A stretch of 64,000 bases of DNA from Proteus alimentorum (GCF_002607735.1 NZ_NBVR01000020.1:239526-303525), one strand, 5' to 3'; numbered from the stretch's first letter, positions 18,982 through 29,027 are shown. The notes: generated by a model from the sequence alone, not told the origin. Translations and numbers: made by a program.

Positions 18982-21900
18982 ATGTCTGAAATTCTGGATA
19001 CGAATCGCGAACAGGAAATACTCGATAGCGCCGTTGCTCAAGGTGGTGCGTATGAAATTTTACGCAAACGCCTTACTGAGCAAGGTCAACAACTTCATCA
19101 AAAAGCCACTGAACTCAATCAGCATCGCTTAGATGAATTTGGTCAAAGCCAAATGGATATTATTGGTCGTATTCGTATTCGTACTGAAAATAACTGCCAA
19201 GCTAGAGATATTGTTCGTGTAGGTGAGTGGTTACTATTTGGTTATAACGTTTTCCTTGGGTTAAAACGTGAAATACATCTTGAAGATGTTTTTTCTCTTT
19301 ATCGTTTAATTGAAAATGAGGGTGAGTTTGATGTTGAAGCCGTCCCTTATGAAAATACTTTTTTAAACGACAATCGCTTTATTCAAGATTTTACTGAGCT
19401 TTATACTTACTACAAAAATACGCAGCTATTACAGTTAGTTGAGCGTGATGGAAAACTGCTTGCCAGTTTTCAAATTGGTGCTCGTATTACTGATGTACGT
19501 GTTTTTCGTTGGGCAATTTCAAGTGATAAACAGCGTATTGAATATATTGATAATCGTGGCGAGCGCGATATCGCCCTTCCTCCTGCTTATGATTTTGAAT
19601 GGACAAAAACTCAACGTGAAGACACGATTAATGGTCGTTTTCCCCATATCAATATTCTTGATACCGTTTTTGTCGAAACAACTGGCGGTGATTTAACGGT
19701 TAAATGTGAAAATAATACCGAAGATGGTTTAGGGATTTATCGTGAAGCCGTATTAGATAAAAACCAATCTCTCGATGACGCCCAAATTGAATATGCTCAA
19801 ACTGGCAGTTTAATTCTGTTAAAAATCTTACCGTATCGAGAAGAAAATTGGCGTTATTTGGTCTACAACATTTTGTCGCAAACCGTACAACGTATTGATG
19901 CGATTGGACAAGCTTGCGTCCAATTACCTGAAGATCATGGCATTATTTTCCCCGGTGGCTATTACCTGCAAAATGGTGAATACAAAACCTTTGATCAACC
20001 AATGGATGGAATGTATTTCCGCCGTCTACGCCGTTCGCCGAATGGTGAAGATGTGTTATATGTTTTTTACTCCCCTTCACAAGGTCGTCTTGCGCTTTTC
20101 AATTACAATATGATTGAGCGCAAACTTGCTGTACCTTTGGTCGGTCATGGCTATGCGATGTTAGAAGACGGAAAAATGGTACTGTTTGAAGGTGAAGGCG
20201 AAGAAGCAACACGCGTTCATCCAATGCAAGTTTGGCAAACCCCTTTCTATTCTGAAGAATTTGCCGATAAACAACCTCCCCGTAATGGTTTTTATGGCCG
20301 AATTGGTAATGCTGATTTAGTACGAGGTATTTCTGAGATTTTACATGTCGCAAAAGAAATTGAAGGAAATCAAATTTCTATTGCTCGTTATGAGCAACTT
20401 AGTTCACAACCTAAAAATTTATTAGATCTCTATTATTGGTTTAACGATGAACACTGTTTAGGGATTGGTAAATTATTAAAAGATATCGCTCAAACCAGCG
20501 AATTAGTGCTTGATGAATATGAAAAAGTGGAAAGCATTCGTCAGCAATCGGCTAAATCTATGCTGGAAGCCGTTAATCGCCAAAAATCACTACTGGCTTT
20601 AACACTGCCTGATAGTTGGGCCGATATACAACAATTTGTTGATAGCTTAAATTCACTGAATGCTCATCGTGGACATCTTATTTCCTTGCGTGAATTCCGT
20701 TATATGGATTTAACCAAGCTTAGTGCGATGGAAACGGAAATTACAGAGGCTCAGCAACGCGTTTCTCAAGCTACGGCCCTTTTTCTGGCGAGTGATAAAG
20801 CATTACATCCCTTTAAAACTCAGCTTGTTACCTTTGAAAATCTCATTGAAAAAGCACAAAACAGTGCTCAATTAGATATCCCAATGAATGACATGGAAAA
20901 AATGTCTGCTAATTTGGATATGCTTTCTAATTTAATGGCATCTTTAACATTCCAAGATGTCACTCAACAAACGCATATTATTGATGCGATTTCACAAATC
21001 TATGCTCAACTAAACCAATCCCGCGCTCGACTACAACAAAAACGCAAATCACAAAGTAGTATCGAAAGTGTCGCACAATTTGGCGCGCAATTTCGCTTGT
21101 TTAGTCAAGGGATCACCAATGCATTATCCCTTGCAACCGATCCTGAACGTTGTGACGATCAGCTTTCTCGTTTGTTGCTTCAATTAGAAGAGCTCGAAAG
21201 CCAATTTAGTCATCATGATGAATTTCTTGATGATATTCTCGCTAAACGTGAAGAGTTAGTTGAAACCTTTGAGTCACACAAACAAGTCCTGCTTGATGAT
21301 CGCCAACGTCGATCACAAAGCCTGCTTACTGCGGCAAATCGCTTACTGGAAAATCTGCAACGCCGAACATCTCGCTTACAATCACAAGATGAGTTAAATG
21401 CCTTTTTTGCATCAGATCCATTGTCATTAAAAACACGAGAGATTATTGAAAAGCTAAGAGAAATCAATGATAACGTCAAAGCTGACGATATTGATGCACG
21501 CCTAAAATCTTCTCGTGATCAAGCTATTCGTATTCTGCGGGATAAAACGGATATTTTTGAAGACGGCGGCAATGTCATTAAATTAGGGCCTCACCACCGT
21601 TTTAGTGTTAATACGCAAGAGCTTGACCTCACTATTTTACCTAAAGAGGATAAGCTCTGGTTATACCTAACAGGAACAGATTACCAAGAACCGATTGAAA
21701 ATACAGAGCTTGCTCAATTACAGCCTTATTGGAATGCCTCACTTGAGTCTGAATCGGACACAGTTTATCGTGCAGAATACCTCGCTTATTCTATTATTTA
21801 TGCAGCAGCAAAACGTCAAGATGGTCTGGATTACGAAACACTAAAAGAAGCACTCACCATTCCAGAAAAGCTTGAAAAACTCGTGCGTGACGTTGCAACA

Positions 21901-23916
21901 CCACGTTATAAAGAAGGTTATGAAAAAGGGATCCACGATCACGACGCGATCGCTATATTGAAAAAGCTGATCCCAATCGGTGAAAGCGCCGATCTTCTAC
22001 GCTATAACCCGACTGCACGCGCAGTAGCCGCACTATTTTGGGAAACGAAACAGAATGAGCAATATCCTGCATTGTGGCCAGAACGAGCAAGAACCGCGCT
22101 TAATATTCAGCAGTTATTCCATACAGACGATGCATTAACCGATCTGCAAGCTGAAATCGAAGCGGATATACGCCTATTCCTTCATGATAATCCGATTGAA
22201 TGCGAACATTATATTCCGATACAAGCCTCTGAATATTTAAGCTTTGCGTTGGCGAGAACACCCATTGAATTGGTTTATAGCAAATACGCTAAAGCGCTAG
22301 TGATTGCACTGCAAAGTCGATTAGAAGAAGCGCATATGTGGATGGACTTTAATCGTTCACAGCAAAATTTAGGTACGCGATATGCACAGCGTTGGGCACT
22401 GATCCAAAATTGGCTACAAGGACTGTGCTCTCTGCCTGAGTATGCCGATCTGACACCTTATATTCCGGGTGCTATCGCTATCATTATTTTAGATAAAGTC
22501 GCATCAGCGCGTTATAGCGAAGCCGATTTATATTTTACAGTAACGGGATTATTAGGCTCTCACCCAACGATTGAAAACCAAGCGTTATCACTCAGTTTAG
22601 ATAATTATTTCAGCCGAATGCGTGGGCAAAGAAAGAATTTTATTCCTGCATTTCGCCAGTACCTTACATTGCGCCAAAAAATCGTCAGTGATGAACGTGA
22701 ACGTTTAAAACTGCATGAATTTAAAGCCAAACCGTTAAGCTCTTTTGTCCGTAACAAGCTGATTAATGATGTTTATTTACCTATTATTGGCGACAATATG
22801 GCAAAGCAAATTGGTGCATTAGGAGAAGGAAAACGCACCGACTTAATGGGATTATTACTGATGATCTCCCCTCCTGGCTACGGTAAAACCACATTAATGG
22901 AATATGCAGCAGCACGTTTAGGTCTAATTTTTATGAAGATCAATGGCCCTGCTTTAGGGCATAACGTGCTATCACTCGATCCGGAACAAGCACCTAATGC
23001 AACAGCGAGACAAGAGCTTGAGAAACTCAACTTAGCGCTAGAAATGGGTAATAACGTTATGCTGTATGTGGATGATATTCAGCATACTCACCCTGAATTC
23101 TTACAAAAATTTATTTCGCTCTGTGATGGAACAAGACGTATTGAAGGGGTATGGAAAGGAAAAACCAAAACCTATGATATGCGTGGCAAAAAATTCTGTG
23201 TCGTGATGGCGGGGAACCCTTATACCGAATCAGGCGAGGTATTTCGTATTCCTGATATGCTGGCTAATCGTGCTGATATTTATAACTTAGGTGAAGTATT
23301 AGGCGGCATGGATGAAGCTTTTGCGCTGAGTTATATCGAAAACAGCCTAACGTCTAATGCAGTATTGGCGCCACTCGCCTTGCGTGATCTTAACGACCTT
23401 TATATTTTAGTGGATAAGGCGATGGAGAAATCCGTCTCTACCAACACATTAAGTTACCCTTATTCTGATGCTGAAATTAATGAAATTGTAATGGTACTTA
23501 AGCACTTAATTACCTTACGGAACATTATTTTAAAAGTAAACCAGCAATATATTGCCAGTGCTGCCCAATCAGATAAATATCGCACAGAGCCAGCATTTCG
23601 TTTGCAAGGCAGTTACCGCAATATGAATAAGTTAAGTGAAAAAGTGTCTGCGGTAATGAATGATGAAGAAATTGAACGCTTGTTAGACGATCACTATCTT
23701 GGTGAAGCACAATTACTCACAACGGGTGCCGAAGAGAACTTACTAAAACTCGCTGAACTACGTGGAAAATTAACAGAGAAAGACACGATCCGTTGGGCGC
23801 AAATCAAGAAAGATTTTATGCGTAATAAAGCACTAGGGGGTGATAATGCTGATATTGGCGACCGTGTGGTTTCCCAGTTAGCCAACCTAGTTGAAAGTGT
23901 GCAAGGCCTACGCTAA
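18982..23916 (+). CDS. Giant AAA+ ATPase with DUF3686-like N-terminus
   Basis: A 1644-residue cytoplasmic protein. Residues ~1-420 are beta-rich (repeated strands such as GHGYAMLEDGKMVLFEGEGEE), ~520-880 strongly coiled coil, and ~1230-1480 an AAA+ module. The latter has a Walker A SPPGYGKTT (Lys1302), a Walker B VMLYVDD (Asp1364, with Asp instead of Glu at 1365), and a sensor-1 Asn in VVMAGNPYTES (Asn1412), followed by an arginine in NRAD. Such proteins are often labelled 'DNA repair ATPase', but nothing here shows a DNA-binding or nuclease domain. Its fixed neighbours, an OB-fold/NfeD protein and a flotillin, point instead to a membrane-microdomain remodelling or stress function. No signal peptide is seen. 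Confidence 0.72.
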   Translation: MSEILDTNREQEILDSAVAQGGAYEILRKRLTEQGQQLHQKATELNQHRLDEFGQSQMDIIGRIRIRTENNCQARDIVRVGEWLLFGYNVFLGLKREIHLEDVFSLYRLIENEGEFDVEAVPYENTFLNDNRFIQDFTELYTYYKNTQLLQLVERDGKLLASFQIGARITDVRVFRWAISSDKQRIEYIDNRGERDIALPPAYDFEWTKTQREDTINGRFPHINILDTVFVETTGGDLTVKCENNTEDGLGIYREAVLDKNQSLDDAQIEYAQTGSLILLKILPYREENWRYLVYNILSQTVQRIDAIGQACVQLPEDHGIIFPGGYYLQNGEYKTFDQPMDGMYFRRLRRSPNGEDVLYVFYSPSQGRLALFNYNMIERKLAVPLVGHGYAMLEDGKMVLFEGEGEEATRVHPMQVWQTPFYSEEFADKQPPRNGFYGRIGNADLVRGISEILHVAKEIEGNQISIARYEQLSSQPKNLLDLYYWFNDEHCLGIGKLLKDIAQTSELVLDEYEKVESIRQQSAKSMLEAVNRQKSLLALTLPDSWADIQQFVDSLNSLNAHRGHLISLREFRYMDLTKLSAMETEITEAQQRVSQATALFLASDKALHPFKTQLVTFENLIEKAQNSAQLDIPMNDMEKMSANLDMLSNLMASLTFQDVTQQTHIIDAISQIYAQLNQSRARLQQKRKSQSSIESVAQFGAQFRLFSQGITNALSLATDPERCDDQLSRLLLQLEELESQFSHHDEFLDDILAKREELVETFESHKQVLLDDRQRRSQSLLTAANRLLENLQRRTSRLQSQDELNAFFASDPLSLKTREIIEKLREINDNVKADDIDARLKSSRDQAIRILRDKTDIFEDGGNVIKLGPHHRFSVNTQELDLTILPKEDKLWLYLTGTDYQEPIENTELAQLQPYWNASLESESDTVYRAEYLAYSIIYAAAKRQDGLDYETLKEALTIPEKLEKLVRDVATPRYKEGYEKGIHDHDAIAILKKLIPIGESADLLRYNPTARAVAALFWETKQNEQYPALWPERARTALNIQQLFHTDDALTDLQAEIEADIRLFLHDNPIECEHYIPIQASEYLSFALARTPIELVYSKYAKALVIALQSRLEEAHMWMDFNRSQQNLGTRYAQRWALIQNWLQGLCSLPEYADLTPYIPGAIAIIILDKVASARYSEADLYFTVTGLLGSHPTIENQALSLSLDNYFSRMRGQRKNFIPAFRQYLTLRQKIVSDERERLKLHEFKAKPLSSFVRNKLINDVYLPIIGDNMAKQIGALGEGKRTDLMGLLLMISPPGYGKTTLMEYAAARLGLIFMKINGPALGHNVLSLDPEQAPNATARQELEKLNLALEMGNNVMLYVDDIQHTHPEFLQKFISLCDGTRRIEGVWKGKTKTYDMRGKKFCVVMAGNPYTESGEVFRIPDMLANRADIYNLGEVLGGMDEAFALSYIENSLTSNAVLAPLALRDLNDLYILVDKAMEKSVSTNTLSYPYSDAEINEIVMVLKHLITLRNIILKVNQQYIASAAQSDKYRTEPAFRLQGSYRNMNKLSEKVSAVMNDEEIERLLDDHYLGEAQLLTTGAEENLLKLAELRGKLTEKDTIRWAQIKKDFMRNKALGGDNADIGDRVVSQLANLVESVQGLR

Positions 23917-23934
23917 AGAGAGAAAATAACCTTA

Positions 23935-23962
23935 TTTAGCTCACTTATTTTAGTGGGCTAAA
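23935..23962 (+). terminator. Hairpin after the AAA+ gene
   Basis: Stem TTTAGCTCACT / AGTGGGCTAAA with one G-U pair and a six-base loop, 19 bp after the stop. No U-run follows, so termination is only probable. Confidence 0.5.
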
Positions 23963-24630
23963 TATGACATAAATAGTGTTTTATAAATCAAGTAACCTAT
24001 TTCATGTTCATGATACTCATTTGTTCAAGATCTATGAACAGATAAAGCTCGTAAACAACATTGTGGTTAAATATTTTTACAATTAACATTTCATGATATT
24101 AAAAAGAACGTTAAATACATAATAATAATATTATTAACACTTAAATTATCTATTTAATTCTATTTAATATATAATTTATAAAATAATGATTAACAATAAA
24201 AAAACAACTTTATTTAACAACCCATTCTATTATGTACATAAAATCCATATTAACTCATACTCTGAAAAGAATGAAATAAATGAGATATTAATAAGAATCA
24301 CTCTTAATTTATTTATGAGATCTCACTCTAAAGATAAGAAATTAACTTAGGATTAATATCATAAAAATGATAGCATAAAAAATACTATAAATTAATTCTA
24401 TGATTTACATAATGTTAGTTGAAATAAATTAAAACTTTTTAAATACATTATCTTCAATTTATTAACAAGAAAGATAATTAATATCCTTGTTAATAATGAT
24501 TTAAAAGTACTATTCTAATTTTAAGATTAAAGTAATAAAAATATTATTCTATTTCGGCCTAGTTTAAGTTGTTTTTATACTAGATTGATAGCAACACAAC
24601 AAAAATATTTTCAATAAAAGTGGGCGTACT
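23963..24630. other. Long AT-rich gap upstream of the AraC-type gene
   Basis: Nearly 670 bp, extremely AT-rich, with no reading frame or RNA gene that can be supported. The composition resembles H-NS-bound promoter regions; that is inference. Confidence 0.5.
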
Positions 24631-25596
24631 ATGAAAAGCATGTTTACGACTCGGGAACTCCCTGACGTAGATCGGTTTTCCGTATTCAGGGATACAATAA
24701 AAGACCGCTTTTTATCGTCTTATGAATGCAATGAAGTCGAATTGCCTCCTCATTCTCGATTTTATGCCAACATTGTCGAGCAGAAGGTGACAAATATTCG
24801 CTTTATTCAGCTAGAGTCTAACGGTCACTGGGCGAGTAGCCGTCCTTTAACGCATAAACTTAGCTTAGAAGAGCACTTTCAAATAGAGATACAGCGTTCA
24901 GGAACCAGCCATCTGACTCAAGATGGAAGAACTGCATTTCTACGGCAAGGTGACTTTTGTATTTTTGATATGGCAAGACCCGTATCATGGTCTTTTGATA
25001 ACGACTATTCGCTATTTAAAATTTTGATCCCAAGAGAAAAACTGGCATCACGTTTAGGTAATACCCAAAATCTTACTGCAAGAGCAATACGAGGCAATAG
25101 CATTACAGGCTCCCTCGTTTATAGCTTTGTGATGCGCTATATCCCTTTTTTAGATTCAATGCCCCCACAACATGCACAACAACTTGCCGATATTTTATTG
25201 AATTTAATTACGTCTGCTTTTAGCGAATATAGCATTGCAACGCCACCACAAAGCTTAGGACGCTCAACACTGTTTTATTTTGCTCAACACTATTTAGAGC
25301 AACACCTTTCCGATCCCGATCTCAGCGTAAATGAATGTGCAAATGCATGTGGTATTTCAGTACGTTATTTACAGATGCTTTTTAAAGAGCAGAACACGTC
25401 TGTATTGCGTTGGGTGCATCAAAAACGTCTTGAAAATTATAAAGCCGCATTAGTGAATCCACTTTTAGCTGAAAAAAACATTACACAATTGGCTTATGAA
25501 TGCGGCTTTAGCGATATTTCTAATTTAAGTCGAAAATTTAAATCTGAATTTTTACTAACGCCATCAGAATATCGAAAAATACATTCGTTGAGGTAG
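24631..25596 (+). CDS. AraC/XylS-family transcriptional regulator
   Basis: A 321-residue regulator. Residues ~25-190 form the cupin-like ligand-binding domain of the 'AraC-binding-like' type (HFQIEIQRSG, GDFCIFDMARPVSW); ~215-318 hold the two helix-turn-helix motifs (LSVNECANACGISVRYLQMLFKE and ITQLAYECGFSDISNLSRKFKSEF). The second is the signature of the family. It is convergent with the last gene of the 2-hydroxyacyl-CoA dehydratase operon and is the only regulator near it, so it is the best candidate to control that operon; the ligand is not known. No strong Shine-Dalgarno is visible. Confidence 0.88.
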   Translation: MKSMFTTRELPDVDRFSVFRDTIKDRFLSSYECNEVELPPHSRFYANIVEQKVTNIRFIQLESNGHWASSRPLTHKLSLEEHFQIEIQRSGTSHLTQDGRTAFLRQGDFCIFDMARPVSWSFDNDYSLFKILIPREKLASRLGNTQNLTARAIRGNSITGSLVYSFVMRYIPFLDSMPPQHAQQLADILLNLITSAFSEYSIATPPQSLGRSTLFYFAQHYLEQHLSDPDLSVNECANACGISVRYLQMLFKEQNTSVLRWVHQKRLENYKAALVNPLLAEKNITQLAYECGFSDISNLSRKFKSEFLLTPSEYRKIHSLR

Positions 25597-25608
25597 GTAT
25601 TTTATTTA

Positions 25609-25650
25609 TTCCCCTCTAGTTAAAATTTTGGAGGTTATACTAGAGGGGAA
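25609..25650. terminator. Inverted repeat between convergent genes
   Basis: A perfect 12-bp stem (TTCCCCTCTAGT / ACTAGAGGGGAA) with an 18-base loop lies between the regulator and the ferredoxin gene. It lacks a clean U-run but is well placed as a bidirectional transcription barrier. Confidence 0.6.
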
Positions 25651-25666
25651 GATTAGAATGATTATA

Positions 25667-25951
25667 TTAGCCGTAACGAAACTCAATGCCTAATGTACCA
25701 CATGGATATTCCCATTTTTTCAAAATAGTCTCGCCACATAAAACACGGCAAGTGCCACACTCTAAACACCCTGCATAATCAAAAAGATATTGCCCTTTTT
25801 CATCTTTTTTATATAACCCAGCAGGGCAAGCTTTCATTAAGATTTCAAATTGTGCAGGATCAATATCATCCTTTAAGACGATATGTGGATTGTCTTCATC
25901 TACATTAAATTTATTGACGCCTAATTTAACGTCTACATTTACTTGACTCAT
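25667..25951 (-). CDS. FixX/YdiT-like ferredoxin
   Basis: A 94-residue ferredoxin-like protein that partners FixC-type flavoproteins in passing electrons to or from the quinone pool. It has KACPAGLYKK and GCLECGTCRVLCG, giving the cysteines of one [4Fe-4S] cluster, and ends in GIEFRYG like FixX. The VLCG variant matches E. coli YdiT better than carnitine FixX (RILGL). It overlaps the preceding FixC-like gene by four bases and is the last gene of the dehydratase operon. Confidence 0.9.
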   Translation of the reverse strand: MSQVNVDVKLGVNKFNVDEDNPHIVLKDDIDPAQFEILMKACPAGLYKKDEKGQYLFDYAGCLECGTCRVLCGETILKKWEYPCGTLGIEFRYG

Positions 25952-27234
25952 AAAGAACGTACCCCCTTAAACCCATCTTTAATTAAGTTCATCACTCCGA
26001 CTTTCTTAACTTGAGATAGGATTTTCTTACGCACAGGTTTTTCTGGGCCATTAATCACGAATAAGTCGTGCATCACATTAGCCGCCATTTGTGGGTAATC
26101 GGTAAAGAATCTTGTGTTATCGAGGAAAGCTGGCAACTCTTTGTATAACTTCATATCTTTCATCACAAAGCCGTCATTTAATAAAGATTGATAACAACTC
26201 AGCGCTTTCTGACTATAGTTATTTTGCTCTTTCGCCATTAATACCGCTTTTGCAGCCGCTTCACCTGAAGCAATCGCTAAATCCATTCCTCTTACGGTAT
26301 AGCCAACGTTAAGACAAAATCCAGCAGCATCTCCCGTCACTAAGACGCCATCTTTGACTAACTCAGACACCATATTCATACCGCCTTCAGGTACCATATG
26401 TGCTGAATATTCTAATAATTTGCCGTCTTTGATAAGTGGTGCAACAACAGGATGTTGTTTAAAATCTTCTAATAATTGAGGAACCGTTTTTTCGAATTTA
26501 TCGACATTATGTAGCCCTAAAACAAGGCCTAAAGAAACGGTATTTTTATTGGTGTATAAAAATCCACCGCCTAAATATCCACCCGAGGGAGCGCCAGCAA
26601 AAAGCCAAGCTAAACCTTCATCATGAGTACAACCAAATCTGTCTTCCATTTGTTGTGGTGTAAACTCGAGTAGCTCTTTAACACCTACCGCAACAGTATG
26701 AGGATTCACTTTTTGTGTCATGCCTAATTGCTTCGCTAACAGTGAATTCACACCATCCGCTAGGATCACCACATGAGCTTCAATTTCATCATCACCCGCT
26801 TTAACACCACAAACTTTTCCGTCTTTCACTAACACTTCATCAACGCGAACACCGGTGATCACTTGTGCGCCTGCGTCTTCTGCTTTCTCCATTAACCATT
26901 GATCAAATGAAGAACGTAATACGGTATAAGAGCGAGCAGCGTTCTCTTCTTGCTGGGTATGTTGATAATCTAAAGTGACGCCATCTGTTTCCGTTAGCAT
27001 GGAAATTTTTTCACGCGTCACAAGACGTTCAACTGGGGCTTCTTGGGCAAAATTGGGAATGATTTTTTCAAGACTGTGCGCGTATAAACGTCCACCCGTC
27101 ATATTTTTACTGCCAGCGAAATTACCTCGCTCAACCACTAATACATCACACCCTGCTTGCGCTAACACGTAGGCAGCAGTACCACCAGCAAGTCCACCAC
27201 CCACAATAATGGCGTCAAAAATATCGTCTGACAT
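25948..27234 (-). CDS. FixC/YdiS-like flavoprotein-quinone oxidoreductase
   Basis: A 428-residue FAD protein of the ETF-quinone oxidoreductase family. The N-terminal IIVGGGLAGGTAAYVLAQAG is the dinucleotide-binding motif and LVTGDAAGFCLNVGYTVRGMD the second FAD contact. With FixX it forms the membrane-peripheral half that exchanges electrons with quinone. It is a clear paralogue of the fixC at 40054-41346 within this window, differing throughout, so the two modules are old duplicates rather than a recent copy. It overlaps the ferredoxin gene by four bases. Confidence 0.9.
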   Translation of the reverse strand: MSDDIFDAIIVGGGLAGGTAAYVLAQAGCDVLVVERGNFAGSKNMTGGRLYAHSLEKIIPNFAQEAPVERLVTREKISMLTETDGVTLDYQHTQQEENAARSYTVLRSSFDQWLMEKAEDAGAQVITGVRVDEVLVKDGKVCGVKAGDDEIEAHVVILADGVNSLLAKQLGMTQKVNPHTVAVGVKELLEFTPQQMEDRFGCTHDEGLAWLFAGAPSGGYLGGGFLYTNKNTVSLGLVLGLHNVDKFEKTVPQLLEDFKQHPVVAPLIKDGKLLEYSAHMVPEGGMNMVSELVKDGVLVTGDAAGFCLNVGYTVRGMDLAIASGEAAAKAVLMAKEQNNYSQKALSCYQSLLNDGFVMKDMKLYKELPAFLDNTRFFTDYPQMAANVMHDLFVINGPEKPVRKKILSQVKKVGVMNLIKDGFKGVRSL

Positions 27235-27297
27235 ACTTTCCTATCCTTTTATTATGTGTGGTCGCTTAGCAAATTATCACTAAGCGACCTACGGTGA

Positions 27298-28239
27298 TTA
27301 GCCGCCAAGTTTCGCGGTTAATGCAGGTAACACTTTGTAGAGGTCGCCAACAATACCGTAATCCACCATATTGAAAATTGGGGCATTTTTATCTTTGTTA
27401 ATACCAACAATGATTTTTGCTCTATCCACCCCCACCATATGCTGGATTTGTCCTGAAATACCGACAGCAACATAAACATCCGCACCTAAAGTCACACCTG
27501 AAACACCAATGTAACGATCGTGTTCCATCCAACCTTCACCTTCCGCAATTGGACGAGAACAACCCACTTCGCCGTGAAGGGCTTTCGCTAATGCAGACGC
27601 TAATGCAATATCATCTGCCTTACCAAAACCACGACCGACGCCGACAACACAATGCGCCTTACCTAAATCAACCGTACTGCCTTGTTTTGGCTTACGTGCT
27701 AACACTTTTAATGTGTGTGCTGGCGCAACAAAGGCACTATTCACCACAGATGCATTGGGTGCATCTTTAATGGCTTCCACATCTAAAGCACCGCCAACCG
27801 TTACAACCGCATAAGGTGAACGAATTTCTGCTTTAGCATGTGCTAAACCACCATAAACTTGGTGAGTTGCGATAACGGTATTATTTTCAACAGTCAGGCT
27901 TAACGCATCACTAACAACGCCTGCTTTTAGCGTAGCGCCAAGACGAGCCGCAATGGCTTTTGCTCGTTTTGATGAAGCAAGTAGAATCAATGCATTCGTA
28001 CCCGCTTCTTTAATAATTGCGGCAAAAGAGGCTGCATAATCTTCTGCGATCACCCCCTCTTGAGGTGCGAAACAATAAACACAGTCAGCGCCTAAGTTGA
28101 CACATTCACGAGTGCTTTCATCATCACCAATAAACAGCACATTAACCTTTTCACCAAGACCACGAGCAAACGCAATCAGCTTTGCTAAATCATCCGCTTT
28201 TTCGGCATAAACAAAGGTAGTAGGTAGTAAACTCGCCAT
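27298..28239 (-). CDS. Electron transfer flavoprotein alpha subunit (FixB/YdiR-like)
   Basis: A 313-residue ETF alpha subunit. The C-terminal half carries the FAD-binding signature: [38 protein letters not shown]. It pairs with the beta subunit 12 bp upstream to accept or donate electrons for the acyl-CoA dehydrogenase encoded in the same operon. It is a paralogue of fixB at 41404-42342. Confidence 0.93.
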   Translation of the reverse strand: MASLLPTTFVYAEKADDLAKLIAFARGLGEKVNVLFIGDDESTRECVNLGADCVYCFAPQEGVIAEDYAASFAAIIKEAGTNALILLASSKRAKAIAARLGATLKAGVVSDALSLTVENNTVIATHQVYGGLAHAKAEIRSPYAVVTVGGALDVEAIKDAPNASVVNSAFVAPAHTLKVLARKPKQGSTVDLGKAHCVVGVGRGFGKADDIALASALAKALHGEVGCSRPIAEGEGWMEHDRYIGVSGVTLGADVYVAVGISGQIQHMVGVDRAKIIVGINKDKNAPIFNMVDYGIVGDLYKVLPALTAKLGG

Positions 28240-28250
28240 TTTTAATCTCC

Positions 28251-29027
28251 TTATTGATTAACCGCTTGGCGTAAATGTTCAGCAAAAGTGGCAATATTTT
28301 CATCTGAATCACCTTCTAAAATAATACCAAGGCGATCAGATTGCTCTGGCGCACAAACTTGTGTTTGCACAACCGTCAGAGCAGAAATATCAACACCGAT
28401 ATCGCCTAATCCCAGCTTTTCAACTGGCTTTTTATTCGCCGCTAAAATAGCTTTCATTGAAGGGAGTTTGGGGGTGTTAATGCTTGAAGTGACACACACA
28501 ATGGCAGGCAATGTCAGTTCAAGTTCTTCAGTGATGTTTTCGAGATCACGTTCAACAATGATTTTGTCACCTTCAACCGTGATTTTGTTTACCGCATTCA
28601 CGCAAGGTAAGCCTAAATATTCGCCTACCGCTAAACCTGTTTGTTGAGCGTATAAGTCACCAGAACCCTCACCAAAAACTAATAAATCAAAACCCACTTT
28701 CTTTGCTGCTTGCGCAATAATATTGGCAGTATCCGTTGAATAAAGTGCACTGCATGCATCATCAGCAACCAGTGTTAATGCATCTGGGCCACGCGATAAA
28801 ATATCTTTTTTGATTTTCGCGTTTTCAACCATTGCATTTGTCCCCACACTTAATGCCGTTACAGTGCTATCACTAAGGGTAGAGGCAATTTCTACGGCAG
28901 TTTCAATTGCATTCAAGTCATACAAACTAATTTTTAAACCCGCATTATCGGTTGCGAGTGTACGATCAGGCCGTGTTGTGATGTCTTGTTCGTCATGAAC
29001 AACCTTACAGCAGGCAATAAGTTTCAT
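28251..29027 (-). CDS. Electron transfer flavoprotein beta subunit (FixA/YdiQ-like)
   Basis: A 258-residue ETF beta subunit (KLIACCKVVHDEQDI start, SLYDLNAIETAVEIA, LPSMKAILAANKKP near the C-terminus). In FixABCX-type complexes this subunit takes part in flavin-based electron bifurcation: NADH electrons are split between quinone and a low-potential ferredoxin. It follows the acyl-CoA dehydrogenase by 53 bp. It is a paralogue of fixA at 42354-43127. Confidence 0.93.
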   Translation of the reverse strand: MKLIACCKVVHDEQDITTRPDRTLATDNAGLKISLYDLNAIETAVEIASTLSDSTVTALSVGTNAMVENAKIKKDILSRGPDALTLVADDACSALYSTDTANIIAQAAKKVGFDLLVFGEGSGDLYAQQTGLAVGEYLGLPCVNAVNKITVEGDKIIVERDLENITEELELTLPAIVCVTSSINTPKLPSMKAILAANKKPVEKLGLGDIGVDISALTVVQTQVCAPEQSDRLGIILEGDSDENIATFAEHLRQAVNQ

